Shown: positions 37,001 to 48,353 of the stretch, one piece after another
How the letters are laid out: each line of letters starts with the position of its first letter
Numbering within the stretch: the stretch's first letter is position 1
NCBI GenBank assembly: GCA_000727475.1
Contig: KL647305.1
Span: forward strand, 922,856 to 986,855
Source of the DNA: Sarcocystis neurona
Taxonomy: Eukaryota > Apicomplexa > Conoidasida > Eucoccidiorida > Sarcocystidae
DNA: 64,000 bases
Reading direction: 5' to 3'
The notes under the pieces: generated by a model
The model's database searches: none
What the model was told of the DNA's origin: nothing
The model's input: the letters and a program-made list of their open reading frames with translations, nothing else
Program-made: the position numbers and the translations under genes

Positions 37001-40000
37001 CTTACTCGACGCATGTGTAGCCATGTGTAGCACTGGTGATATATATGTGGGTTACGTGTAACAACGTACACGTAAATGCGTGTATCTCCATGTATATCCG
37101 TATGTAACAACGACGAGCTGTGTGCGTATATTATAAGAGAATATATATATATATGCATATATAATCACACATGTGTACCCAGAGTATATACGTATATAAC
37201 AACGGCGAGTTGTGTGTGCACACGTATATATATATATGTATATAACCACATGTGTGTATCCAGAATACTGGGGGGAAAAGTTAAGGGGCGAATCAGCTAG
37301 TGTGGAGATTCGTGGAGTGGCAGGAAGGCCAGAGCCCCGGAGGTAATAGCTGCTTGCCGCTGGCTGTGTGCTTGGGTACGCCTGCGACGGTGTGCCGTCG
37401 CCCACCAAAGTTGCGTATATCAATATAACTATATATGTAAGCGTGGTCACTATATACATATATAGATAGATGCACATACATATATGTGTATGTACGTATA
37501 CCTCTATAGAAACATGCGTTCATGTAGGAAGAAGAAAAGAGGGAAACATGAGCAGCGTACACGAATAGACCTGCTGCCGAGTCTTGCGTCCACAGAGTCG
37601 TGGGAGACCCACGTGGGAGCAGGCGGTCGGGAAAATCCGCTTATTCGGCTCTGTCATTTGTGGACATTTGTCGGTGACTTCTGGAGTATTTGTGGAGCTC
37701 TTTTCTCACTTAACGCAGGCGTTTTTTGCTTCGTAGGCGTCCCACACAGACGTTTCCAGAGCTCTGTATATGTGTGCGTAGGAGTCTGTGAAAGTGCATG
37801 AGTGGGTTTGTATATATGACGAAAGTACACGCGCTGAGGTAGGTAGGTAGGTAGGTAGGTGTGTGTGTATATATATATATATATATGTAAGTATACGTAC
37901 ACGCGTGTGGGTATGCTCCACACGTGTGAATATAGGGGATATCATGTGGACGCCACGTACCGGTTGGCAGCTCTCGAAAGTATAAGGTACAGCTGCGTGC
38001 ATGCGTCTACACGCCTGGGTTTGTATGCCCGTCGATGTGTCCGGATGTATGTACATGAGGAATTACATGTATGTGTATGGTCGTGCACACTGCGTGGTAA
38101 TATATGTGAACGTTTGTGTGTGCTCGCAGGTGGTGGTGGATGCCAGGGTGAAGGTGGAGATAGTTTCCGCAGTGGTGGAGCCCGCGACGAAGGCGAAATT
38201 GATTTTTCCGAAGTGCGACGTGCTGCACCGCAGCAGCAGCGGAAGCAGTCGCAGCACCAAGTCGGTGCAGCAGCGGCAGCAGACGGGGAAGACGCCCTAG
38301 ATTTCGCTGCGCTGCGTACAGCCAGAAGCGTCGGTAAGCAGCGTAGGAGCGGAAAACAAAGGAACGGCACGCGCGGAGAAGAAGCAGGAGCAGCAGGAAA
38401 GAAGCCGCACTCTACAGGAGCGACAGCACAGACGAACATAAGCAGAGCAACAGAAGCAGAAGTACAGGCGGCTCGATAGATAGATTTCGAACAGCGGTGT
38501 CAACGGAGAAGCAGCGTTCTAGAGGAGCTGGAGCGAAGGAATACCACCGGGGAAATAGAAGGAGAAGCACAGGCGAATGGGTAGATAGTCTTCCACGCGG
38601 AACTGCGTACACGCCACTGCGTTGTGGCGTCGTCCATGTGTATGTCAGTGCCGCTACGCGTGAACATTTGTTTCTACCAGTAGGGACGTGCGTGTAGAAT
38701 ATAAAAATATATATACACGTATGTGACATGAGCGTTTATGCAGCAGAGCCCGGTAGGAGCGCACGAGCAGCAGCAGAAGACTCGACACGTTCGCCGGATA
38801 CACGTACACATCCACGTTTAGAGACAAGTGGAGTTATTTAGACAGGCGTGGAAGACAAACGCAGTTCTTCACAGGCATAACATACACGCAGGCATGTGCA
38901 CATGCGCGTGAACGGCGTCTCTACACGTTTCCCTACGTCCGTGGCACTCCGTGCAGTTGTTTACCACGTGCATGAAGTTACGTGCATGAAGTTACGCGCT
39001 CATTGTAGGTTCTCCCGCATAGGACGAAAACGCAGGAACCGCACGGTCCCGAGGCTAGCAGCAATACCAGCAGCAGTAGCAGGGCCATTAGGACTTTTCT
39101 ATTGTGTCTTTCCGGCGGCTACCCTGGGACACCGCACGGAGGACGTCTGCATCTGCACGTACGTATCTGCGTAGATATATGCATACAAGCTGATAGACAG
39201 GTGTGCGTATGTGTGTGTGCGAATACTGGCATAGAAGGAAACCCAGATGCATGTACCATGTACATGTATATACATATATATGTATGTATGGATATGCGCG
39301 TGGTATACTTACGTGTATATCCGTCTATATATATATATATGTATGTGTGTATACAGATAGTTGTAGCCGTGGGGATATCTGCGTGTTTACGTACGCATCC
39401 GTGTAGGTGCGAATATAAGCCGACAGGTGTCTCTGTCTGTGTCTCTGGGGATGCTGGCAGAGGACACCAACGTATATGTGTATATATATATATATGTACG
39501 GACAGGCGCATAGTGGAGTCACGCGTATCTACGTGTATATGGATAGGTAGGTGTGTCTGTAGACGTAAACGTGGACATCTCCCTGGACCTGTTTGTATGT
39601 GCAAATATGTCTGTGTATATGTATATGTATATATATATATGTATATGCGTAGCACTTCTACATAGACATATGTGTACTCATGTGTACCCGAATGTTTGCA
39701 GAGAGTAGCCGTGGACGTGCATATTTCACGTATACACTTATCTTCTTATCTGCGTATGCTGTTGTGTGTCTGTGCATAGGTATATATACGTAAGTAGATA
39801 GATGGGGAGAGAGGCGCATGTGCGTAATTTTTGTGTGTACACATCTACGCATGTGTGCGTAAAACATTTATTTCGCCGACTGTTGGGCCGCGTACATGTC
39901 TCATTAGTCGCTGCGTGATGATGATACGTCTCTGTGACTGCTGCATCTTCGGTCGTGCTGTTGCTGTTGGCTTCAGCACATGCGGCTGCTCTGGCGTTTG

Positions 40001-43000
40001 CGATGATGAAGAAGAGTGTGCTGCTGCATAGGGCACGCGGATGTGCTGCTTCAGGTGGCAGTGTGTTGCTGTGTTGTTTCTGCGCTGCTGTGTGGGGTTT
40101 GGGATGCAGACCGCGGAGGCAGAGGAGGAGCAGGAGGAGCAGCGTCAGGCGACAATCGGCCGGAACATCTTCGTTCGTTGCGGAGCCGGCTCGCAGAGAA
40201 AGCAGCAGAGAAGTTGCATCAGCAGCAGCAAGAAGCTGCTGCATGTCAGAGCGCTGCTGGCGGTGCTGCTGCAGCAGCAGGATCCGGAGCGCCGAAGGCA
40301 GCAGCCGCGCCTGAGCAGACTTCTGAAGGCAGCGCCTCGTCGCCTTCTCTCCGTGCAGCAGCGCCGTCGGGAACGGCAGCGGCAGCAGCAGGAGGAGCGG
40401 TACTGGGCAGTAGAACGAGCAGTCTAGGCCTGGGACAGGCAGCGGATGGCGGTGCCCGACCGGCTCGATACGTGCCTCCTTCGAAGCGTGCCGCTGCTGC
40501 AGGAGGGGCAGGAGGAGGAGGAGCAGCAGCAGGAGGAGCAGCTGGGATTAACAGCAGAGCAGCAGCATTCCTAGACGAAGACGAGCGCAAGCCCCAGGGT
40601 TCAGCGCGTGCTGCAGGTCTTGGAGCTGCTGCTCCTCCTCCGTCGCGCCTCGACTTAAAGAAGCAGGAAGAATCATGTGCGGCTGCGGCGCCTGGAGGGA
40701 GTGCTGCCGTTCCTGCACCTGCTGCTTCTCCCGCTCCCGCAGCTCCTGCACATGCCGCATCGCCGGCTCCTGCTGGTCCTGCTGCTGTTGCGAGCGTAGA
40801 CACGGCAGGTAGCGGAGAGGTGCTGCGTGACACTTCAAAGCAGCAGCAGGAGAAGGAAGACGAGAAAATCAAAGAAGGACGTGCGTCAACAGCAGCAACA
40901 GCGGCAGCGGTGTCGCCGGTTGCAGGCACTTCTCCAGGCATTGCTACGCCGGTGAGTAGAGGCTCTCCACCGGCAGCAACAGCTCCTTCGCTGTCTCCTC
41001 CTCCACCGTCGCCCGCTTTTCCAGCAGCAGCAAGCGATTCAGGAGGAGCAGCAGCGACAGGAGGAGGTGCGGCTGCCGCAGGGGGGGTGGAGGAGCCGCA
41101 GAAGGCACTGCCACGCTGGAAGCAGCGGCTGGAGCAGCGGAGACGTGAACAAGAGGCAGCAGGAGCAGGCGGAGCACAAAGTGGTCCGTCAGGAGGAGGA
41201 GGACCAGCAGGCGCAGCAGCAAGAGAAAGAGGGGCAACAGCAGCGACAACAGCAGCAGGGACTTCACCGGGCGGTGGTGGGGCTGCTGCTGAAGGCGGAG
41301 AAGCCCTCGGTGCTGCTGCTGTGGCTTCTGTGTCTTCTTCGTCAATTAGCTCCCACGCAAACGCGCTGCTGCAGGAGGAAGTTGTGCAGCTGCAGCCAAT
41401 TCGCCTGGGCTCTGGAACGAGGCGAGCAGATGCCGGTGTCGGAGGGGGAAGAGAAGGGAAGTTTGTGCCGCCGAGCTTGCTGCGACAGCAACAGCAGCAG
41501 CACGGTGGAGGCGGGACTGGGCTGTCTGGTCTTTCAGCCTTGAGCAGGGGTCCGTCGTCTGATGTGCAGCGCATCTTTCTGCAGGCTGCAGCTGCAGCAG
41601 GCAATCGCCGAGGCCAGGTAGCAGGAGGAGGAACAACGGCAGGAGCTGCAACCGCAGACAAGCGGAGACTGGGGGCAGCCAGCAGCAGCCAGAGTGATGT
41701 TGGAGCCGCTGCTGAGGGAGAGGAGAAGAAGGAGAAGAAAAAGGAAAGGGAGCTAGAGAAGGAGAGGCAGAAACAGGAGGCTTTGCTGAAGGAGAAAGAA
41801 AGACAAGAGAAACTGTGGAAACACGAAGAAAGCGAAGTACACGCGTTCGTACAGCTCGTCGAAGAGACGCTGGGGACGCTTGCGGAGCAGAACCAGAAGC
41901 AACAGCAGCAAGAAAAAGGGCGGCAGGAGAAAGTGGAGGAGGGCAAGCAGCAGCAGGAAAAGAAAGAAGACGCAGAAGAAGAGAAGACAGGAGCGCAGCC
42001 GGCGGAGGTGAAGGAAAACGACGAAGGTGGAGAGAAGAAAGAGAAGGGAACGGAAAAGCTGCAGGAGGAGGAAATGCAAAGGCTGAAGCTGCAGCAGCAG
42101 AAGCTGGTGCGGTCCAAAGAGGAAGGCGGGGGGGTGTTGAGTGAGGCGACACTGCAGGGCATGGTGCCCAGCTTGGTGCTTGCTGCAGCTTTGATGAAGC
42201 GCTGTATTCAGAAGAAAGAGATGGAAGAGGTCAGAGAAGAAGTACAAAGTGCGAGCGTTTTGTGGAAGGAACTTCTGGAGAAAAGTCAAGTCGAAGAGAA
42301 AGACCAGGTTTTGATCAAAGAAATGGCACGCGCAGTCAAAGGTAGGTTGAAACACGTTGTCCACATAAAAGAAGGGAAAGCTTGTTCTGTAGGAGACAGA
42401 AGCGTACATTCGGGTCTACATATATATACGTATATATACATATATATACGTATATATATATATATATATATATGTATACGTACGTGTATGTAGGTGAAGG
42501 GCCGAGGAGGTGAAGCGTCCACTGCATGAATTTCAGTATGCAAATACCTTGTGGATGCGAGGCGCGATACGTGTGTCCGACGTATGGAATTTTGTATTGA
42601 ACTACGGTGGTATACATATACGTACGTGTATATATATATTTTAGATGAAGGGCTGAGGATGTGAAGCGGGTACTGCATGAACGTTTATATGCATATACCT
42701 TCTGGATGCGAGGGGGGATACGTGTGTCGGAGCTACGGATGTTTGTGTAGAGCTACCCTGGTCTAAAACACGATGCACATATATGACAGCTGCGTCTATA
42801 TTAATACGTCTTGTGAGTGTGTAACTTAGTGTGGAACGCCCGTCGACACGTCGGTGCATTAACAGCCTGTAGGGATGCTACACGAGACCGCTCGAGTCTC
42901 CACTGCAGTGTACGTACACCGCATGCCGCGGTTCTGGGGGATACGGACACCGCAGGATTCTTGGGGATGGCCCACTGCCTCTCTGTGTGGCCGTGTCGGG

Positions 43001-46000
43001 GAAGCTTCTGTTACCACTTCTTTTCTCCCGTCTTCTCTCGCATTTGTGCCAGTCGGTCTGTTCATCTGTGTTCTGCTTTCGTGCAAAGAGAAACGTTTAT
43101 CTGAATTTCCTGCTTTCCCCTGCAGCGGTGAAATGCCCCCGGCTCTCGCCCTCTGTGTCGCTCATCGAGGCTCTGTGGGATGCCATGGTGGCGACGCAGG
43201 TTCTTCCCGATACCGCGTTCATCAAGGTGGGCGCAGTGAGCTACGTCTGTCTATCTTCTGGATATGTATACATAAGTATACTTACATAGGTGTATGCATG
43301 TATATACGCATGTGCGCTCGCATGTGCTGGCCCACACAAGTGAGCTTATCTACGGAACTCGTTTATAAGAACGTATACTGTCTCTTGACGTCTTTTGGTG
43401 TGTGTGCTTCTCCGTGTGAACCACCAAGTGATAGCATATCTGTATAATTTGCAGAAGGCATAGATAGCCATCGAAGTCTCAGTAGCAGGGTCCAGCTACC
43501 GAACGGGGCGGACGGCGTAATATTTGTACGTGTCTGTGTGAGAGTCGACACGTAGTAATACTCTTCCGAGAGTTTTCGGCCCCAAGAAGCGCTTGAGATT
43601 TTTGCAGGCGTTGCTACGACCTCGAACTCTTTATGTCGAAAAAGAGAAGCGGCGACGTGACAGAGTCTTGCGTAATTTTTCCGTTCATTTTGTTGAAAGC
43701 AGCTCGCATGTAGGTGCGGTTCCAGTTGACTTGACACCGGTTCTGTCTGCTGCCTCTTTGTTCTTTGTACGGACTACAAGATGTCACACACAGGGGGCAA
43801 CACCAGGTGTGCTCCTGCGTGCGTATTCTGCCGTGTTCAGCAGCTTGTCTTGCAGACTTTCTTACACATGAGTGTACGCGTATATGTGTATCTATATATG
43901 TATGTATGTATCTTGGTGTGTGTGTGTGTGTGTGTCTGTAGAAAGAGAGAAACAAAGGCAAAGAGACACGGGTAGATACATGTAGTGCATGTGGATGATG
44001 TGTCGCGATCGCCAAGTCTCATGTCAGCGGTGAATCAAAGGGGGTCCGTAGGCAGTCTCGTTGTGGGTGAGCAGGTGTATCGATGTCGACATGCCATAGT
44101 ACGCAGGCATGCACGTTTAACGTAGGCATGAATATGTACGCTTCTTTGCGCCTTTAAAGATTGCAAAGTATGTATGGGTCTTACACCTGCGCATGTGGGA
44201 GGAGCTCACAAACGTGCGTATCTGCGTATCTGAATCAAGTGGCTCTCAATGTATAGGCGTCTGCGTGTATGTTGTAAGCGCCTCTGGACAGAGGCGTTCT
44301 GCACGCGCACCTTTTTACAGGAGCAACGACTACAAACATGTGAACCTCCCGTCATCTGCTGGTAGTGTAAACAAATGAACGTGTGGACATCGCTCCCGTG
44401 GTTGATGCATAGACTTGTGTCTGCCTGCGGCGGGTGTACGCGTGTATATATATATATATATATATATATATTTCTGCAGATTTATGTGGTGACGCAGTGA
44501 TCAACACACGTGTATGTGCGTACACGGTGTATGGGTGAAACTTGATGGACAAGTAGATACACGTGATTATATCCAGAATCTGTCGGATTGTAGGAGGTTC
44601 CTGCGAACGCCTGGTCTTCATGTGTGTTCATATGTGTGAGTTTGTTGAGTATTCTCTCTCGCAGTTCGTGTGCTCTCTGCAGGCCTGCGTGATGAGAAGG
44701 TCATCCCTGTGTGTACGCGCAAATTACGAGCAGTTACATGCATGTAGATAGGCCTGCAGCTTCGCAGGGACCTGTCCGGCGGACTCAAGCCCGTTTACTT
44801 GGACTTGTATACATACATTCGTTTTCCTGCTGGTGGGAGTGCGCGTGTATAAGTGAAGTTTCCATTTCTGTAGAACATGCATAAGCACAGTCAGATGCAT
44901 GCATGGACGTTAAAAAAGGACGGCATTCGTGTACGCGTGTATGTGTGTATGTATGTGTGTGCCTGTGTAGACGTACTACGTTCGTAGGTATGCCCGCGAT
45001 CTTGGCAGTTCACACACTGCGCGTTCTTTGGTCGTTGTGTGAACGCATTTTGAGTGCACTTGTATATTGGGTGTGGAGAGAAGAAGTATTTATAACACAT
45101 CCATCGATGTGAAGAAATCCCGATGGCACAAGTTTGCTGTTGCTGCTGCGTGGTCGTGTGTGTAAATACTCCAGTGGTTCGAAGATGACCAGGACGAGTC
45201 GGACGGACGGACGGAAGTTCTATTTCAAGTAGGTCGCGATCTCGATTGAAGTCACGCCCACGTAGTGGCCCATCATCTCTGTGCGCGTGTGTACGTGTAT
45301 GTGGGTTCGTAGCTATGTATAGAGTTATGTGTATACGTGAGTGCGCGTATACCCACACACGTGTAGATCCTGTTCTCGCATTCCTTGCTGCCGCAGCGTA
45401 CGGATAGACATGTGTGTGTGTATATATATGTGTGTGTGTTTATGCGTATGTGTATGTATGTGTAAAGTTATGCGTAGGTATGCGTGTTCTTATACGCATT
45501 AATGTATAAATGCCAGTTTCGCATTCGATTCCGGCGCCTTGGCAATAATGCGAGGGGAATTGCGGTCAGTCTGGCCGCCCTTAGATACTTCTGCACGTGC
45601 ATACAGGCCTTCGCTCGAACAGACAAAAATCTTCTCTAGTGGCGGTATATACGTGTGTATGTGGAGGCTGTGTATTAGATATATGGACGTTTAGGTATCT
45701 TTTTTCTTGTGACATATTGCAAGGAATAGTATGCCCGTTTGTAAATTCCCACATACAAGCGTTTGAGCTTTTGTCTGGAGCGACGTGCACACGCTTGATT
45801 ATGTAGAGACGAACTCAGCTTCCAAGTAAACGTCCTGGGTGACGTGTAGATCGGTGTACACGTTTGTATGCGGATGTTTTGATACATGTGTAGACGTCAT
45901 TTGTGTGTGTGTGTGTGTGCGTACATATATATATATATATATTACGTGTGTGCATCGATATAGAGATGGATTTAGATGTGTCTGTACAGAGCACAGAGTT

Positions 46001-48353
46001 GAGGTTTCATGCCTGTGGAGACAGCAGTCGATCTATATGTTGCGGCGCGTGTGTTAGTATGTCTTTGTGGGCATGCACTTCTTGCAGTATTATCCACGTG
46101 TGAAGGACAGCGCGGTGTGCGCGCTGGCTTGCTGCAGCGACGGGTGCTGCGTTGCAGGGCTTCCGAAGGGAGTCTTTTGCATTCGCCTGCGGCACGCAAC
46201 GCAACCAGCGCGATATCATACTTTATACTACGTAGACGAGTTGATTTAGACTGCCGAGCGCATGCGTGGCCGAGCAGTAAAGGCAGACTCGACATTTTCT
46301 AAAAGACAGTCACGACACGGAGAACAGAGTGCGGCATCAGCCGGATTATGCATGTACCTTTGTACAGCCTTACACATGTGCGCCTTCTCTGCTCAGCTGT
46401 CCACAAATCTGTTTCTCTTTCTCGGTATTGACACGTGTATTTGTAAATGTTTGTAGGTGTTTGTATTGAGATAGGTGTTGAGTATATTGAACACCGTGAT
46501 GAGAGGGAGAGGTGGTGTAGCTTGCATGGTAGCGCGACTGTCGTATGAATGCGTGTGTGAAGGTGAATAGTTTGCACCTCTACACGTCCAGAAACATATG
46601 CACGCGTGCATTGAAACCTGGATAATCTTACGCGTTTGCGTGGTGTGTGACTTGACGGAGCAGAGTTGAAGAGTCAGCTGCAGCTGCCTGTTTGCTGTGG
46701 GAATGTGTGTACGATTTAGCTTTTCATATACGTGCAGACTCGTAGTAACGCATGGAGAAACGTGGACAAAAACGTCAGATAGCCGAAGCCACGCACGTAA
46801 ATGGGTGTATCTCTACTACAGATGTTGATGTACGGGTGTAACACGTGTATGTCTGTGAGAACTTTCCGAAAGTCCAGTCCACGTACTGCGCACAGTATGG
46901 AGGGAATCTGGCTCCGGGTCATGCGTACGTCTGAGGGGAGCTGCTTTGAACAATGTTGTGCGTTCCGAAGGTGTGATACAGTGCTGCTGTGAAATTATCA
47001 TAAAGCTGCTGACCACGACCGCTTTGTTGTGCTCTGTACGGATTTCATGTGTCCATACATATATACGTATATAGTCCCCGGTGCTCCTTTATGCCTGCAT
47101 TTGCCTTCGTCGGAATTTACCTGATTTCTATTTACCACTAGTTTTATTCTCGCAGCCGCAGCACTCCGTGAATGCCATGTGACGGTTGTAGTTCCCACCA
47201 GTTTCTGTAGAGGCACAGGTGAAACCTCTGTGGCGAATCTTTTTAAAGCCACTGTCGGTGACAGATATTTTTTGTCCTTCCGCTGGGGGGGCAAAAGTGT
47301 CGGCGTACACATCCGTACCATGCTTCTACGTTGTCTAGCGTGCGCAATAAGAATGTGTGGATGTGTACTTTTCTTGCCCCATGTAGGTTGTCGATTGGTG
47401 CTTGTGGCTGCAAGGAGATCTACGGATGCATAACAAGGTGAGGCGATCCTTCGAGAAATGTATATCCACAGATGTATACCTTGCGGCAGAAAACTGTTGA
47501 TTCTCGTTTCTAGTGGTCACCTGAGTGTTTAGTGTACAGAGGGGCACACGTGGTGACTGGTCTGGCTAGTGCATGCATTTGCGCCCGTCCTGGCGAATCA
47601 AACGATGTTTTCGGATCAGGTGTTATCTATTGAATAACGGTTTGTTCCAATCAGGGAGGTTCAAACGAAAGCAGTCGATATAATTTACGTGACGCTACAT
47701 GTTACCAATCAGACGGAAGGGAGACGGAGAGCTGCTTAATCACTAGCGAGTCCGCGCTGGTTAGTGGCGGAACGAGCGGGGGTGTTGTTGAGTGTTAAAA
47801 TGCAGGGGCGCGCGGAAATGAGAGACGTCTGCATATCCCAAAGTGGTCCCGGTTTCTGATCTGATTTCATGTACGTTTCCGCGTGTCTAAACGTGTGGAT
47901 TCTTACACACGTATTTGTGTGTATTACGGCGTGTGAATAATGGGGAAAATGAACAAAGTGTGGATGCGTAGGGCGCCTACGCACGTGTAAGTCGTTCCGT
48001 GTGAGTGTTGGATCCAGAAAGAGACGCTGAAAGCTGCGACGAAGCCGATGTGTGGTACTGCTTACGTGAAGCGGCGGCATCAGCTTGAGAAACCAGCACG
48101 CGTTACTTTCGTCACGCGGACGTAGAAGAATGAACATGTATCTTTCTACGTGTAGTCGTGTATGTCGTTTTTGTACACGTATGCGTTGGTCTAGCATTGT
48201 TTGCTTTTGCCGGTGTGTGATGACGCACTAGAGATTGTAACTGCCGTGTCCGCCTTTGTTCACTTTTTATAGGAGGAGCTTGAAGACGAAGCCGAAGAGG
48301 AGGACATAGAGGCACTTGTCCCAAAGCGGGGAGGACAGAAAAACGCGAAGTGA
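31062..48353 (+). CDS. putative translation initiation factor: eIF4B-like N-terminus and C-terminal W2 domain
   Basis: Eleven exons join in phase to 3,288 bases (1,095 residues): 31062-31156, 33427-33530, 34141-34203, 34779-34906, 36558-36732, 38130-38333, 40110-42341, 43126-43226, 45175-45228, 47387-47437, 48273-48353. The ATG sits in a good context (TTCACCATGG). The start, KRKGVSVNLRDLQREMGVGA, and later SGVRWADRDSDDDDEW resemble the KKGKTISLTDF and SWAD region of eIF4B. A Gly/Arg segment (ERGRYGGGRDGCGERF) lies between. Then come repeats of D(W/F)xx(L/V)RxA, two (Y/F)VPPS motifs near 40470 and 41465, Ala/Gln low complexity, a Lys/Glu coiled coil (41730-42100) and a W2-type HEAT domain: SLIEALWDAMVATQVLPDTA, FIKWFEDDQDESDGRTEVLF, QVVDWCLWLQ. 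The end is acidic then basic. W2 domains act in eIF4G, eIF5 and eIF2B-epsilon, and no MIF4G or RRM is visible. Exons 34779 to the end are firm; the first three junctions are less certain. Confidence 0.75.
35839..35918. repeat. 40-bp tandem duplication
   Basis: Two adjacent copies of a 40-base unit beginning CCGATTAA and containing GAAGCTCGGAAGGGC, differing at about six positions. It lies inside the W2-gene intron 34907-36557. Confidence 0.85.
37106..37289. repeat. 92-bp tandem duplication around TA runs
   Basis: AACAACGACGAGCTGTGTG at 37106 recurs as AACAACGGCGAGTTGTGTG at 37198; each copy continues through a TA run into CACATGTGTACCCAG or CACATGTGTGTATCCAG. Period 92 bases; intronic. Confidence 0.75.
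37837..37860. repeat. (AGGT)6 microsatellite
   Basis: Six perfect AGGT units are followed by a TG run and then a TA run (37869-37886). It lies in intron 36733-38129 of the W2 gene. Confidence 0.9.
42451..42473. repeat. (TA)n microsatellite
   Basis: A TA run of about 23 bases lies shortly after the donor at 42342, preceded by imperfect TATATACG units from 42420. Confidence 0.85.
42494..42790. repeat. ~150-bp tandem duplication in an intron
   Basis: A unit starting GTGAAGGGCCGAGGAGGTGA (42494) is repeated from about 42644 as GATGAAGGGCTGAGGATGTGA. Both copies continue with ACTGCATGAA, a CTTxTGGATGCGAGG block and GATACGTGTGTC. The copies have diverged at many positions. Open frames on the minus strand across both copies are a consequence of the duplication. 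Confidence 0.8.
43916..43935. repeat. (TG)n microsatellite
   Basis: A perfect TG run of about 20 bases lies in intron 43227-45174. Similar runs occur near 33228-33248 and 45901-45919. Confidence 0.85.
44445..44471. repeat. (TA)n microsatellite
   Basis: An uninterrupted TA run of about 27 bases, one of the longest in the window, in the intron between the W2-gene exons at 43126 and 45175. Confidence 0.9.

Noticed and set aside
40246..42162. 638-codon minus-strand open frame, Ser/Ala/Pro-rich
   Set aside because: It is the antisense of the 2.2-kb W2-gene exon; triplet and purine-rich coding leaves the other strand open. The plus strand has matching splice phases at both ends.
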